From NCBI GenBank assembly GCA_900544675.1, contig UQVZ01000001.1, positions 62,001-126,000 on the forward strand: a DNA stretch of 64,000 nt, in the 5' to 3' direction. The translations under genes and the position numbers were made by a program. This stretch comes from an uncultured Bacteroides sp. GTDB lineage: Bacteria > Bacteroidota > Bacteroidia > Bacteroidales > Bacteroidaceae. Under the pieces are notes generated by a model that was given only the letters and a program-made list of their open reading frames with translations, was not told the DNA's origin and searched no databases. Numbering within the stretch: position 1 is the first letter of the stretch; each line of letters opens with the position of its first letter. Positions 52,785 through 61,477 of this stretch are shown here, piece after piece.

Positions 52785-53615
52785 TTAGTTCTTCACAGTC
52801 TGTTCCAACCAGGTTGAGGCTACAGAGGCAGCATACGGCACGTTAACTCCAAAGCCATGGTTTTCGCCCGGTATTAAAGTGACTTCACAATGTTTCATTA
52901 CTTCCCGGAAACGTTCGCCGTATGTATAAGGAACCAGCCGGTCGTCCATTCCGTGTATGACGAGTGTCTTGCCTTCATAGTTGGATGCTGTTTCGTAGAT
53001 AGGAAGTTCGATGGCGGTCTGGATGTAATTTCTTCCCAATTTGTGTCCCGAAGGCATGGTGATGTATTCGGGGGCATGCCACGGGTCGTAAATGACTCCC
53101 ATGGTATTGCCTCGTAATGCATCATCGCGCAATACGGCTGCAGGTGCCATCAGCACGACACTCCGTATGGCATTCTTGCCCAATCGTCCGGCGGTCATGG
53201 CTGCTACTACTCCTCCTTGCGAGTGTCCTAAAAGCGAAATGCTGGCTGTTTGCGGCAGGTTGCGTGTATAGGCAATGACAGCTAAAGCGTCGTCTATCTC
53301 GTTGGGGACGGTCATGTTGATGAAGTCGCCTTCGCTTTGCCCGTGTCCGTTGAAGTCGAAACGCACTACGCCTATGCCGGCTTTTATCAGATTGTCGGCA
53401 ATGGTGTCGAATAAAGCTCCTTGCATATTGCCGGTGAATCCGTGGCAGAGGATAACGACAGGACATTTCTCGCCTTGGTTTAAGGCAGGAAGCTGAAGTC
53501 GTGTAGCCAAACGTCCCATTGGACCGTTAATGTAAAAGGTTGAATCGGTCTGTGCCGATACGGCAATACTGCAAAGCAGTAGGCTGAATGTAATAAATAG
53601 ATTCTTTAGTTGCAT
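52785..53615 (-). CDS. secreted alpha/beta hydrolase
   Basis: 276-residue esterase-like hydrolase with a signal peptide (MQLKNLFITFSLLLCSIAVS, then AQ). The triad is visible: nucleophile Ser132 in LLGHSQGG, the acid in HGMDDRLVPYTYGERF and the histidine in GENHGFG. The oxyanion motif is CHGFTGNMQGAL. It resembles feruloyl/cinnamoyl esterases of gut bacteria, so acting on plant-derived or bile-related esters is plausible but unproven. Located in the periplasm or outer envelope. Downstream gap to the AraC start is 228 bp. Confidence 0.9.
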   Translation of the reverse strand: MQLKNLFITFSLLLCSIAVSAQTDSTFYINGPMGRLATRLQLPALNQGEKCPVVILCHGFTGNMQGALFDTIADNLIKAGIGVVRFDFNGHGQSEGDFINMTVPNEIDDALAVIAYTRNLPQTASISLLGHSQGGVVAAMTAGRLGKNAIRSVVLMAPAAVLRDDALRGNTMGVIYDPWHAPEYITMPSGHKLGRNYIQTAIELPIYETASNYEGKTLVIHGMDDRLVPYTYGERFREVMKHCEVTLIPGENHGFGVNVPYAASVASTWLEQTVKN

Positions 53616-53640
53616 ATACCTTATTTAATATATAGAATAG

Positions 53641-53901
53641 TTATCTTTTTCTTTTGCTTCTGCCGCTTCCGAAGAAAGTACGTACACGGCGTAATATCTT
53701 TATGCCGGTCATTAGTCCGTCGTAGGCGGCGATACCCATATTGATATGTTGCATCATTCCCTCAAATTTGTTTTTGCTTTGAGGGGGATTGAAAAGCTGA
53801 TGTGTCAAGTGGTACATCTGTTGTTTCGATTGGAGAATCTCCGTTTTCTTGTCCAGTCTTTGCTGCCGGATTGTTTCGATTGTATAGCGTGTCTGTTGCA
53901 T
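53641..53901 (-). CDS. hypothetical protein in YtxH/holin-like operon
   Basis: 86-residue protein I do not recognise. The N-terminal half is a charged helix rich in Gln, Lys and Arg (ETIRQQRLDKKTEILQSKQQ). The middle MMQHINMGIAAYDGLMTGIKI is a mildly hydrophobic segment and the C-terminus is very basic (RRVRTFFGSGRSKRKR). It starts 2 bp after the holin-like gene's stop and is therefore almost certainly cotranscribed. Association with the inner membrane is plausible. Confidence 0.7.
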   Translation of the reverse strand: MQQTRYTIETIRQQRLDKKTEILQSKQQMYHLTHQLFNPPQSKNKFEGMMQHINMGIAAYDGLMTGIKILRRVRTFFGSGRSKRKR

Positions 53902-53903
53902 GG

Positions 53904-54275
53904 TTATTGTTCGGTTTTGTTAGGGTCTTCCAGTAAAAGTTTTCCTAAAAAATTCACCATTGGCTGGAAGATAAGTGGGATGCGGTAAAGATAGATGAGC
54001 CATGCAATCACAATCAAGGCAAAGCCCACGATAGCATAACCTGCTATCAGGCTGCCTGTAGCTGTAGCAAGCACATATACCAGCATGAATGAAAAATAGA
54101 AAAGCGCCATGACGCCTATGGTGACCAGGATGAAAATCAGGATGAGCGTAGCAAGCAGGATGGTCAGCTTTTCCGTGGCTTCCAGTTTGAGGTATTCTCC
54201 TTGCAGTCCGAGGTATTTCTTGAATTCCTTGAACAATTCTTGCAGGTTGTCAATGCTTTTATCGTTAGCAAACAT
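53904..54275 (-). CDS. phage holin-like (DUF1469) membrane protein
   Basis: 123-residue protein with two membrane helices (ILLATLILIFILVTIGVMALF and GSLIAGYAIVGFALIVIAWLIYLY, each given in part) preceded by an amphipathic N-terminus (NLQELFKEFKKYLGLQGEYL). It matches the PF07332-type holin-like family common in bacterial chromosomes. There is no lysin or other phage gene nearby, so a phage role is unlikely; together with YtxH it looks like a small envelope-stress operon. Confidence 0.82.
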   Translation of the reverse strand: MFANDKSIDNLQELFKEFKKYLGLQGEYLKLEATEKLTILLATLILIFILVTIGVMALFYFSFMLVYVLATATGSLIAGYAIVGFALIVIAWLIYLYRIPLIFQPMVNFLGKLLLEDPNKTEQ

Positions 54276-54292
54276 AATTTTTCTTTTTGTTT

Positions 54293-54335
54293 AAAAAAGA
54301 GGGTGTGCTAAAAAAGTCTTTTTTACCACACCCTC
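54293..54335 (-). terminator. hairpin between YtxH and holin-like genes
   Basis: On the minus strand GAGGGTGTG (54335-54327) pairs with CACACCCTC (54307-54299), extended by an A/T inner stem. It is followed by six T. It could partly terminate after ytxH, giving more YtxH than the downstream proteins. Confidence 0.75.
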
Positions 54336-54353
54336 CTGAAATTCATGCTCATG

Positions 54354-54557
54354 TTAGTCAGCATCTTTCACTTCCGATGCGATTTGGTCTACCAAATCAT
54401 CCATTTCTTCACGGTTCAGACGGATACCTTTTTTACGCAAGAGTTCAGCTATCTTGTTACGTGTATCGGTACCTTTTTCCGGTGCAAATAAAATACCTGC
54501 TACTGCACCAATGGCAATACCGCCTAAAAATGCGGCTACTACATTTAATGCTTTCAT
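54354..54557 (-). CDS. YtxH domain protein
   Basis: 67-residue protein from 54557 (MKALNVVAAFLGGIAIGAVA). One glycine-rich membrane helix is followed by GILFAPEKGTDTRNKIAELL, the classic YtxH signature, and a charged helix. YtxH proteins are stress-related in Firmicutes and often sit beside holin-like genes in Bacteroidetes, as here. The longer upstream frame (43 more codons) overlaps the promoter region and does not match. A terminator separates it from the next gene. Confidence 0.87.
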   Translation of the reverse strand: MKALNVVAAFLGGIAIGAVAGILFAPEKGTDTRNKIAELLRKKGIRLNREEMDDLVDQIASEVKDAD

Positions 54558-54703
54558 ATCAAAAAAAGTTTTATTAGTTATTACGATTACAAATCTAAGA
54601 AAATTCTGATAAAAATGTACCTTTTTTAGGAGGAATATTTGACAAAATCTGTAATCTCTTTCATTATTAACAGATTTTAATAGCAAGAGTAGGGAGATAT
54701 TGC

Positions 54704-54711
54704 TACTTTTG
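54704..54711 (+). promoter_or_regulatory. -7 element of the SPOR lipoprotein gene
   Basis: TACTTTTG matches TAnnTTTG, 55 bp before the ATG. No TTTG is found at standard spacing. Confidence 0.45.
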
Positions 54712-54766
54712 CAACTAAAATTAAAACAGAAGAAACGAAAAAGTTAAATCAATAAATTCAAGACAA

Positions 54767-55267
54767 ATGAAAAAAGTCGTTGTATTGGGAATGGGATTGT
54801 GCGTAGCGTTGGCATTCTCATCCTGTAAGTCAAGCGAAAGCGCTTATAAAAAGGCTTATGAAAAAGCGAAACAACAAGAGTTGGCAGAGGCCGCTACCAG
54901 CGAGACTCCTGTAGAGACGGTTACTCCGGTAGCTCCTGTTACTACAACTCCCGCTCCTGCTCCTGTGACCACAACAGCTCCGGTACGTGAAGAAAAAGTA
55001 GAATTAGTTTCTGGTAACGGGTTGAAGGCATACAGTGTAGTGTGTGGAAGTTTCGGTATCAAGGCGAATGCTGACGGCTTAAAGAATCAGATGGATAACG
55101 AAGGGTACAATGCCAAGGTGGTTTACAATGCCGAGAAAAATATGTATCGTGTGATTGTCGAATCTTATGATACCCATGCTGAAGCTTCAGCTGCCCGTGA
55201 CGCATTTAAGGCTAAATATCCTAATCGGAAGGATTTCCAAGGTGCTTGGTTGCTTTATGCAAAATAA
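54767..55267 (+). CDS. SPOR domain lipoprotein
   Basis: 166-residue outer-envelope lipoprotein that would bind denuded peptidoglycan glycans, typically at the division site. The lipobox is FSSC (Cys20). A Pro/Thr/Ala-rich linker (about 45-80, with repeated TTTPAPAPVTTT-type stretches) leads to the SPOR domain (about 90-166: YSVVCGSFGIKANADGLKNQ, then NMYRVIVESYDTHAEASAAR). Alone in its transcription unit, with a strong terminator downstream. Confidence 0.9.
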   Translation: MKKVVVLGMGLCVALAFSSCKSSESAYKKAYEKAKQQELAEAATSETPVETVTPVAPVTTTPAPAPVTTTAPVREEKVELVSGNGLKAYSVVCGSFGIKANADGLKNQMDNEGYNAKVVYNAEKNMYRVIVESYDTHAEASAARDAFKAKYPNRKDFQGAWLLYAK

Positions 55268-55336
55268 TGTGGTGGATTTATTTCTATTAGGAACTTGTAA
55301 ATAAGCAGGAAATAATATTCGATTATACAGATTTGA

Positions 55337-55367
55337 AGCGGTAGCCTTTCGGCTATCGCTTTTTTTT
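55337..55367 (+). terminator. terminator after the SPOR gene
   Basis: 10-bp stem AGCGGTAGCC/GGCTATCGCT (one G-T wobble) with a TTTC loop, followed by seven T. It lies 70 bp after the stop. TAACTTTG at 55369-55376, right after it, is a likely -7 box for the next gene. Confidence 0.85.
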
Positions 55368-55405
55368 GTAACTTTGCCACCGGATTTTTAAATGTAGAAC
55401 GATAC

Positions 55406-56362
55406 ATGGAAAAGATGAAATGGATGTGCGGGATGCTGATGATGGCATTTCCTTTTTTACTGAATGCGCAAGAAAAAGTTGTCCCTTTTAAATATGGTGA
55501 TATGGACCAATGGATAACACGGAAAATCCATGAATCAAGTATCATCGGAGGTGAAACAAAATTGCTTTACGAAGTAGGACCTACCCAGGAGATTGACGGG
55601 AATATACCTTATATTAATAAAGGAGGCTCGCCGTGGGGAAATTCCAATGTGATGGCAAAGGTGATGGGGATTGTAAAGACCAATACCAGTGTTTATCCCG
55701 AACGCCGGGGAAATGGATATTGCGCCCGTCTGGAAACTCATATTGAAAGTGTAAAAGTATTTGGCGTATTGAATATTACCGTATTGGCATCCGGCTCTTT
55801 ATTCTTGGGTGACATGAAAGAGCCTATCACCGGAACCAAGGAAGGCGAAAAGGCTTTGAACATAGGCGTTCCTTTCACATCTCATCCCAAAGCCATCCGT
55901 TTTGATTATAAAGTAAAGATGTCGGGAGAGCCGAACCGTATCCGTCAGACAGGCTTCAGCCGGAAAAGTACGGTGGAGGGACAAGATTGTGCCATTATGA
56001 CTTGCCTGCTGCAGAAGCGTACCGAAGATGCCGAAGGCAATATTATAGCCAAACGGGTCGGTACAGCCGTTGTGCGTTATGATAAAAACGAAGGATGGCA
56101 TAACGGTGCAACTTACGAAATTTATTATGGTGATATCTCGCATACTTCTTATTACGACGATGAGCTGATGAAGCTGGGTGTAGGCAATTATCATGCGCGT
56201 AACAGCAAGGGAGAAAGCCAGCTGATTCAGGAGAACGGCTGGGCAGATGCCGATGACAAACCCACCCATCTCATCGTGCAGTTCACTTCCAGCTTGGGCG
56301 GTGCCTTTATCGGTTCGCCAGGCAATACCTTTTGGGTAGACAATGTTTGTTTGGTATATTGA
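55406..56362 (+). CDS. secreted PCMD domain protein
   Basis: 318-residue exported protein; signal peptide MEKMKWMCGMLMMAFPFLLNA. The rest matches the putative carbohydrate-metabolism domain (PCMD, PF13201): YPERRGNGYCARLETHIE near residue 90, FTSHPKAIRFDYKVKMSGEPNR in part, and the end FIGSPGNTFWVDNVCLVY. PCMD proteins in Bacteroides often occur with polysaccharide-use loci and have a beta-sandwich fold. No Sus genes are nearby, so the role here is unknown. A promoter for the following gene overlaps its last codons. Confidence 0.85.
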   Translation: MEKMKWMCGMLMMAFPFLLNAQEKVVPFKYGDMDQWITRKIHESSIIGGETKLLYEVGPTQEIDGNIPYINKGGSPWGNSNVMAKVMGIVKTNTSVYPERRGNGYCARLETHIESVKVFGVLNITVLASGSLFLGDMKEPITGTKEGEKALNIGVPFTSHPKAIRFDYKVKMSGEPNRIRQTGFSRKSTVEGQDCAIMTCLLQKRTEDAEGNIIAKRVGTAVVRYDKNEGWHNGATYEIYYGDISHTSYYDDELMKLGVGNYHARNSKGESQLIQENGWADADDKPTHLIVQFTSSLGGAFIGSPGNTFWVDNVCLVY

Positions 56363-56381
56363 GTTGAAAACCTTATCTTTG
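56350..56381 (+). promoter_or_regulatory. promoter of the AAA-ATPase-like gene
   Basis: TTTG at 56350-56353, 20 bp, TATCTTTG at 56374-56381. The -33 box lies inside the final codons of the PCMD gene. Confidence 0.7.
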
Positions 56382-56411
56382 CCTTACGGTAATATCTAAA
56401 ACAATTCAGGT

Positions 56412-58163
56412 ATGGAAAAGGCAAAAGTGAAAGGCATTCCCTACGGCGTAGCACGTTTCGAGGATATACGCAGGGACAATCTTTATTATATAGACAAGAC
56501 CATGTATCTTCCTCTGCTGGAAGAGACAAGCAATTACCTGTTCCTTATCCGCCCGCGCCGCTTCGGCAAGAGTGTGTTTGTAAGTATGATGCAGGCATAC
56601 TATGACATGGCTCAGGCAGACCGCTTCGACGACCTGTTCGGCGGACTGTGGATACAGCAACATCCTACGCCGCTGAAGAACGCTTTCCAGGTGATTTACT
56701 TCGATTTCTCGCTGGTGTCTGCACGCCAAGGCAAGTTGGAAGGCAGTTTTAATGATTACTGCGGCATCGTGATGGACGGTTTTATCAAAAGGTACCGCGA
56801 ATATTATGGCGCAGATACCGTAGAGAAAGTACTGGCTTCGAACGATGCGGCATTCAAATTGAAACAAGTAAACGATGAAGCCCGCGCCAAAGGTTATCAG
56901 CTTTATCTGATTGTCGACGAATACGACAACTTCACCAATGTCATCCTGAGCGAGGGAGGCAAGGAGATGTTCCGCAACCTGACCCATGCCAGCGGCTTTT
57001 ACCGGGATTATTTCAAGCTCTTCAAGGCGATGTTCACCCGGGTGTTCCTCATCGGCGTGTCGCCCGTGACGCTAGACGACCTCTCGAGCGGGTACAACAT
57101 TGACTGGAATATCTCGCAAGACCCGCGCTTCAACCACATGTTAGGCTTCTCCGAGTCGGATGTACGCACCATGTTCCACTATTATCAGGACAACGGAAAA
57201 CTCCGTGCCGATGCCGATATCGAAGCCATGATGGCAGAGATGAAACCGTGGTACAACAACTATTGCTTTGCAGAAGAATGTCTGGAAGATGACCGCTTGT
57301 ACAACTGTGACATGGTTTACTATTACTTACGCAGCCAGGTTCTGTACGGTCGTCCGCCCAAAGAAATGGTAGATAAAAATATCCGCACCGACTACAAGAA
57401 GCTGAAGATGTTGGCTGATATTGACCGTGGAAATCAACGGGAGAACCGGATGAGCGTTATCGAGGAGATAGCCGCCACCGGCTCGGTACTGATGACACTG
57501 AAGACGTCCTTCCCAGCCGAATATGTTACGGAAGATAATAACTTCCGAAGCCTCCTTTATTATTATGGTCTACTTACTATGGGAGCTGCATACGGAAACC
57601 TCATCAAGATGGTTGTTCCAAACAATTGTGTGAAGGAACAATACTGGAGTTTCATGCGTGATTATTACAACCGGAGCTTCAAGGTAGATAGTATATCAAT
57701 GGAATGGGAAATGACGCGCATGGCTTTCGAGGGTGACTGGCAACCGTTCATCACCCGTATCGCCACGGCATACAAGGAAAACTCTTCGGTACGCGACAGC
57801 ATCTTAGGCGAACACAACCTGCAAGGTTTCTTCAAGGCATACCTTGCCCTGAACAGCCTTTACCTGGTAGAGCCTGAAATCGAGCTGAACTATGGCTTCA
57901 GCGATTTCCTGCTCCTCCCCGACAAGTCACGCTATCCGGAGATAGCGCACAGTTATATCATGGAACTGAAATATGTAAAGCCCACTGCTACGGACGCCGA
58001 AGTGGAAGCCAAGAGTCTGGAAGCCGATACTCAGTTGGAAAAATACAGCCAGGATAATGCTGTAAAACGTTTCTGTACAGGCACGCAACTGCACCTGCTG
58101 AAAGTGGTATTCCGTGGGGCAAATATGGAAGTATGTACAGAAACCTTTCCATTTAAAAAATAG
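56412..58163 (+). CDS. AAA-ATPase-like protein with PD-(D/E)XK nuclease domain
   Basis: 583-residue protein of the AAA-ATPase-like (PF09820) plus DUF1703 family. Near the start is the family's GVARFEDIRRDNLYYIDKT, then a P-loop variant RPRRFGKSVF near residue 47. The Walker B LYLIVDEYDNF is near 165. The C-terminal nuclease-like domain has NYGFSDFLLLPD and YIMELKYVK (the D and E-x-K of the PD-(D/E)XK core). The family exists in many divergent copies in Bacteroides and is often called a putative mobile or defence-related gene; no function is proven. It has its own promoter. Confidence 0.9.
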   Translation: MEKAKVKGIPYGVARFEDIRRDNLYYIDKTMYLPLLEETSNYLFLIRPRRFGKSVFVSMMQAYYDMAQADRFDDLFGGLWIQQHPTPLKNAFQVIYFDFSLVSARQGKLEGSFNDYCGIVMDGFIKRYREYYGADTVEKVLASNDAAFKLKQVNDEARAKGYQLYLIVDEYDNFTNVILSEGGKEMFRNLTHASGFYRDYFKLFKAMFTRVFLIGVSPVTLDDLSSGYNIDWNISQDPRFNHMLGFSESDVRTMFHYYQDNGKLRADADIEAMMAEMKPWYNNYCFAEECLEDDRLYNCDMVYYYLRSQVLYGRPPKEMVDKNIRTDYKKLKMLADIDRGNQRENRMSVIEEIAATGSVLMTLKTSFPAEYVTEDNNFRSLLYYYGLLTMGAAYGNLIKMVVPNNCVKEQYWSFMRDYYNRSFKVDSISMEWEMTRMAFEGDWQPFITRIATAYKENSSVRDSILGEHNLQGFFKAYLALNSLYLVEPEIELNYGFSDFLLLPDKSRYPEIAHSYIMELKYVKPTATDAEVEAKSLEADTQLEKYSQDNAVKRFCTGTQLHLLKVVFRGANMEVCTETFPFKK

Positions 58164-58233
58164 AGGGAGAGATTCTTTTTTAAGGTTTATATAGAGAAGT
58201 ATACAGAATAAATTCGTATTTTTGCCGCCGATT

Positions 58234-58653
58234 ATGAGCAGGATATTGGCAATCGACTACGGAAGAAAGCGGACAGGCATTGCGGTGACCGACCCGATGC
58301 AGATTATTGCAAACGGACTGGCTACTGTGCCTACGCATCAATTGATGGACTTCTTGTTGAATTATGTGCAGCAAGAAGAGGTGGAACGTATCATCATTGG
58401 TCATCCCAAACAGATGAACAACGAGGATTCGGAGAACATGAAATACATCGTACCTTTCATGAATCAATTGAAGAAGAAACTGCCCGACATACCGGTAGAG
58501 CTTGTTGACGAGCGGTTTACTTCAGTGTTAGCACATCAGGCGATGCTGGCTGGCGGCTTGAAGAAGAAAGCCCGGCAGAACAAGGCATTGGTCGACGAAA
58601 TCAGCGCAACCATTATCTTGCAGTCGTATATGGAATCGAGAAAGTTTAATTAA
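58234..58653 (+). CDS. ruvX: putative pre-16S rRNA nuclease RuvX (YqgF)
   Basis: 139-residue RNase H-fold protein from 58234 (MSRILAIDYGRKRTGIAV). The first catalytic Asp is in AIDYGRKRTG, the Glu in IIGHPKQMN context and the last acid in VELVDERFTS. The family matures the 5' end of 16S rRNA in E. coli, although it was first named a Holliday junction resolvase. TATTTTTG at 58217-58224 is a possible -7 box. def follows after 12 bp. Confidence 0.93.
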   Translation: MSRILAIDYGRKRTGIAVTDPMQIIANGLATVPTHQLMDFLLNYVQQEEVERIIIGHPKQMNNEDSENMKYIVPFMNQLKKKLPDIPVELVDERFTSVLAHQAMLAGGLKKKARQNKALVDEISATIILQSYMESRKFN

Positions 58654-58665
58654 AGGAAAGAAGAT

Positions 58666-59220
58666 ATGATATTACCAATCTATGTATACGGACAACCGGT
58701 GCTCCGTGAGGAAGCCAAAGACATTACGCCGGATTATCCGAACTTGAAAGAATTGATTCAGAACATGTTTGAAACGATGGACCGTGCCGACGGGGTGGGG
58801 CTTGCAGCTCCTCAGGTGGGATTGCCCATCCGGGTGGTGGTAATCAATCTGGATGTTTTGTCGGATGATTTTCCTGAGTATAAGGACTTCCGTCGTGCAT
58901 ACATCAATCCGCACATCATCGAAACAGGAGATAACATTGTATCCATGGATGAAGGATGTTTAAGTCTGCCTGGCATTCATGAAAGCGTGAAACGTCCCGA
59001 CAAAGTGCATGTGACCTATCTGGACGAGGATATGAATCCGCACGATGAATGGGCTGAAGGCTATCTGGCACGAGTGATGCAACACGAGTTCGACCATCTG
59101 GAAGGAACGATGTTCATCGACCATTTGTCGGCACTCCGCAAGCAAATGATTAAAGGCAAACTCAACGGAATGCTGAAAGGCAAGGCGCGATGCGCTTACA
59201 AGGTGAAAACAGTGAGATGA
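58666..59220 (+). CDS. def: peptide deformylase
   Basis: Removes the formyl group from nascent proteins. The 184 residues have all three metal motifs: GVGLAAPQVG near 46, EGCLSLPG near 104, and QHEFDHLEG near 146. Its stop overlaps the start of the TPR gene (ATGA), so ruvX-def-TPR is a coupled unit. Confidence 0.96.
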   Translation: MILPIYVYGQPVLREEAKDITPDYPNLKELIQNMFETMDRADGVGLAAPQVGLPIRVVVINLDVLSDDFPEYKDFRRAYINPHIIETGDNIVSMDEGCLSLPGIHESVKRPDKVHVTYLDEDMNPHDEWAEGYLARVMQHEFDHLEGTMFIDHLSALRKQMIKGKLNGMLKGKARCAYKVKTVR

Positions 59221-61226
59221 TCCGAAGATTACTATACATATTATATATAGGAGTGTTCTTCCCGCTGGCAGCAGGCGCCCAGATTAATACAGATCGGGTG
59301 ATGGCCATCGGGAAAAACGCTCTTTATTTTGAGGACTATGTCCTTTCCATTCAATATTTCAATCAAGTCATCAATGCCAAGCCTTATCTGGCGGAGCCTT
59401 ATTTCTATCGCGGGCTGGCAAAACTGAACCTGGATGACTTCCGGGGTGCGGAAGCCGACTGTTCGGAGTCCATCGAACGGAATCCTTACGTACCGAACAC
59501 GTATCAGGTGAGAGGTATTTCGCGTATCCAGCAAGAAAATTACGAAGGCGCCATACAAGATTACGAGAAGGCTTTGACGTTGGACCCGGAGAACACCAGC
59601 CTATGGCATAACTTGGCTTTGTGCCGGATGCGGAACGGCAATTACAAGGAAGCCCGTGCCGACCTGGATACGTTAATCCGGATTGCTCCCCGCTACATCG
59701 ATGCTTACATGATGCGTACGGAAGTGTCGCTCAAGCAAAAGGATACGCTTCAGGCTATGACCGATGCCGACAAGGCAATCGAGATGGACCGCTATAATGC
59801 CGATACATGGGCTTCGCGGGGTATGCTTTTCCTGCAACGTTCGAAATATGCCGATGCGGAAAGCGACCTGACCGAAGCTATCCGTCTTTCGGTGCGGAAC
59901 GCAGGATTGTATATCAACCGTGCGTTGGCACGTTATCATCAGAACAACTTGCGTGGGGCGATGAGCGATTACGATTTGGCTTTGGATATTGATAAGAATA
60001 ACTTTATCGGGCATTACAACCGGGGCTTGCTGCGTGCGCAGGTAGGTGATGATAACCGGGCGATTGAAGATTTCGACTTTGTGCTTCAGATAGAGCCGGA
60101 TAATCTGATGGCTGTATTCAACCGGGGTTTGTTGCGCGACCGGACAGGCGATTACCAAGGAGCTATCGAAGATTATTCGAAAGTGTTGGATGAATATCCG
60201 AACTTCTTGGCCGGCTACCAATATCGGGCACAGGCACGTAAGAAGACAGGCGACCTGAAGGGGGCAAGCCAGGACGAAATGAAGGTTTTGCAGGCGCAAC
60301 TGGATATCCAGAACGGAAAAGCTTCGAACCAGACGGCTTCGAACGACAAGACTCGTAAGAAATCGGATAAGAATATGAATAACTTCCGGAAGATTGTGGT
60401 GGCAGATAATGAGGAAGACCGTTCGAAATACAAAACCGATTACCGAGGACGTGTGCAAGACCGCAATATCACCATCTTGCCTCAGCCGATGTTCGTGCTG
60501 AGCTATTACGAGCGTCAGGAAGAGGTGAAACGCCAAATCAATTATTCGAAATACATCGATGCCTTGAACAGCCGTCATGTATTGCCGCATGCCTTGCTGA
60601 TAACCAACAATGAAGCATCGCTTACGGAAGAGCAGGTGAAACAGCATTTCGAGTCGATAGATGCCGAAACGGAGAAAATCGTAAAAGAGCCGGATAACGC
60701 TTTACATTATTTCGGACGCGCGATTGACTTTTATCTGGTACAGGACTTCGACAATGCATTGGAGGATTTAGACCGTACCGTCGAAAAAGACAGTACCTTC
60801 TTCCCGGCTTACTTCATGCGGGCAATGATTCATTACAAGCAGTTGGAGTACCGCAAACGGGATGCGGACTATGAGATAGAACAGGCAAAAGACAAGGCGT
60901 TGCAGGTGCGTGCGCTAGATTATGCCATGGTGCGCGATGACTTGGATAAGGTCATCAGTCTGGCTCCCGATTTCGTGTACGCTTATTATAATAGAGGAAA
61001 TATCTATGCCGTGATGAAGGATTACCGGGCGGCATTGGTTGACTATAATAAGGCTATCGAACTCGATCCGCGCTTCTCTGACGCTTATTACAACCGGGGA
61101 CTGACTAACGTATTCCTGGGTAATAACGCCGAAGGGGTGCAAGACCTGAGCAAGGCAGGCGAGCTGGGTATCTTCTCGGCTTATAGCGTGTTGAAACGCT
61201 TTACTACGATGGAGGAGGAAAATTAA
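59217..61226 (+). CDS. exported tetratricopeptide repeat protein
   Basis: 669-residue TPR protein from 59217 (MIRRLLYILYIGVFFPLAAG), overlapping def by 4 bp. After the signal peptide come about ten TPRs at 25-355 (for example PYFYRGLAKLNLDDFRGAEA and YNRGLLRAQVGDDNRAIEDF). A charged Asn/Lys-rich linker sits near 365-410. A middle region contains ILPQPMFVLSYYERQEEVKR. A second TPR group spans about 490-660. Periplasmic scaffold or interaction protein by architecture; partner unknown. It is followed by a repeat-rich spacer. Confidence 0.9.
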   Translation: MIRRLLYILYIGVFFPLAAGAQINTDRVMAIGKNALYFEDYVLSIQYFNQVINAKPYLAEPYFYRGLAKLNLDDFRGAEADCSESIERNPYVPNTYQVRGISRIQQENYEGAIQDYEKALTLDPENTSLWHNLALCRMRNGNYKEARADLDTLIRIAPRYIDAYMMRTEVSLKQKDTLQAMTDADKAIEMDRYNADTWASRGMLFLQRSKYADAESDLTEAIRLSVRNAGLYINRALARYHQNNLRGAMSDYDLALDIDKNNFIGHYNRGLLRAQVGDDNRAIEDFDFVLQIEPDNLMAVFNRGLLRDRTGDYQGAIEDYSKVLDEYPNFLAGYQYRAQARKKTGDLKGASQDEMKVLQAQLDIQNGKASNQTASNDKTRKKSDKNMNNFRKIVVADNEEDRSKYKTDYRGRVQDRNITILPQPMFVLSYYERQEEVKRQINYSKYIDALNSRHVLPHALLITNNEASLTEEQVKQHFESIDAETEKIVKEPDNALHYFGRAIDFYLVQDFDNALEDLDRTVEKDSTFFPAYFMRAMIHYKQLEYRKRDADYEIEQAKDKALQVRALDYAMVRDDLDKVISLAPDFVYAYYNRGNIYAVMKDYRAALVDYNKAIELDPRFSDAYYNRGLTNVFLGNNAEGVQDLSKAGELGIFSAYSVLKRFTTMEEEN

Positions 61227-61412
61227 GTACGAGTTGACAAGGTAACAAGTTGACAAGGTAACAAGGTTTTTGTTACTAGGAGTTAAGTAGTTAAGAAGTT
61301 AGGGAGTTAAGTCAATACTTCTGCTGATGTATTTAAAACCTCGTCAACTTGTCAACTGATACCTCGTCAACTGATACCTTGTCAACTAGTCACCTGGTCC
61401 CTAGTCAACTAA
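61227..61412. repeat. spacer of iterated GTTGACAAGG and AGTTAAG motifs
   Basis: The spacer before thrS contains direct copies of GTTGACAAGGTAACAAG (61234 onward), a block of AGTTAAG heptamers (about 61278-61312) like that at 6315-6520, and inverse copies CTTGTCAACT with CTCGTCAACTGATAC (about 61340-61412). The two halves can form a long imperfect hairpin that may separate the TPR gene from thrS. No coding potential seen. Confidence 0.6.
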
Positions 61413-61414
61413 AA

Positions 61415-61446
61415 ATTGTATAATTGAAAAGTTTTATTTATTTTTG
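61415..61446 (+). promoter_or_regulatory. promoter of thrS
   Basis: ATTG at 61415-61418, 20 bp, TATTTTTG at 61439-61446, 31 bp before the thrS ATG. Confidence 0.65.
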
Positions 61447-61477
61447 CGACTCAATAAAAGACTAACACATAAAGATT

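Noticed and set aside
53904..54275. Prophage remnant (holin)
   Set aside because: No lysin, capsid, integrase or other phage genes nearby; chromosomal DUF1469 genes are common beside YtxH.
56412..58163. Complete transposase or insertion sequence
   Set aside because: The AAA-ATPase-like/PD-(D/E)XK protein is sometimes labelled mobile, but no terminal inverted repeats or target duplication flank it here.
59673..60647. Long minus-strand frame opposite the TPR gene
   Set aside because: Composition reflects the complement of TPR codons; no recognisable motifs.
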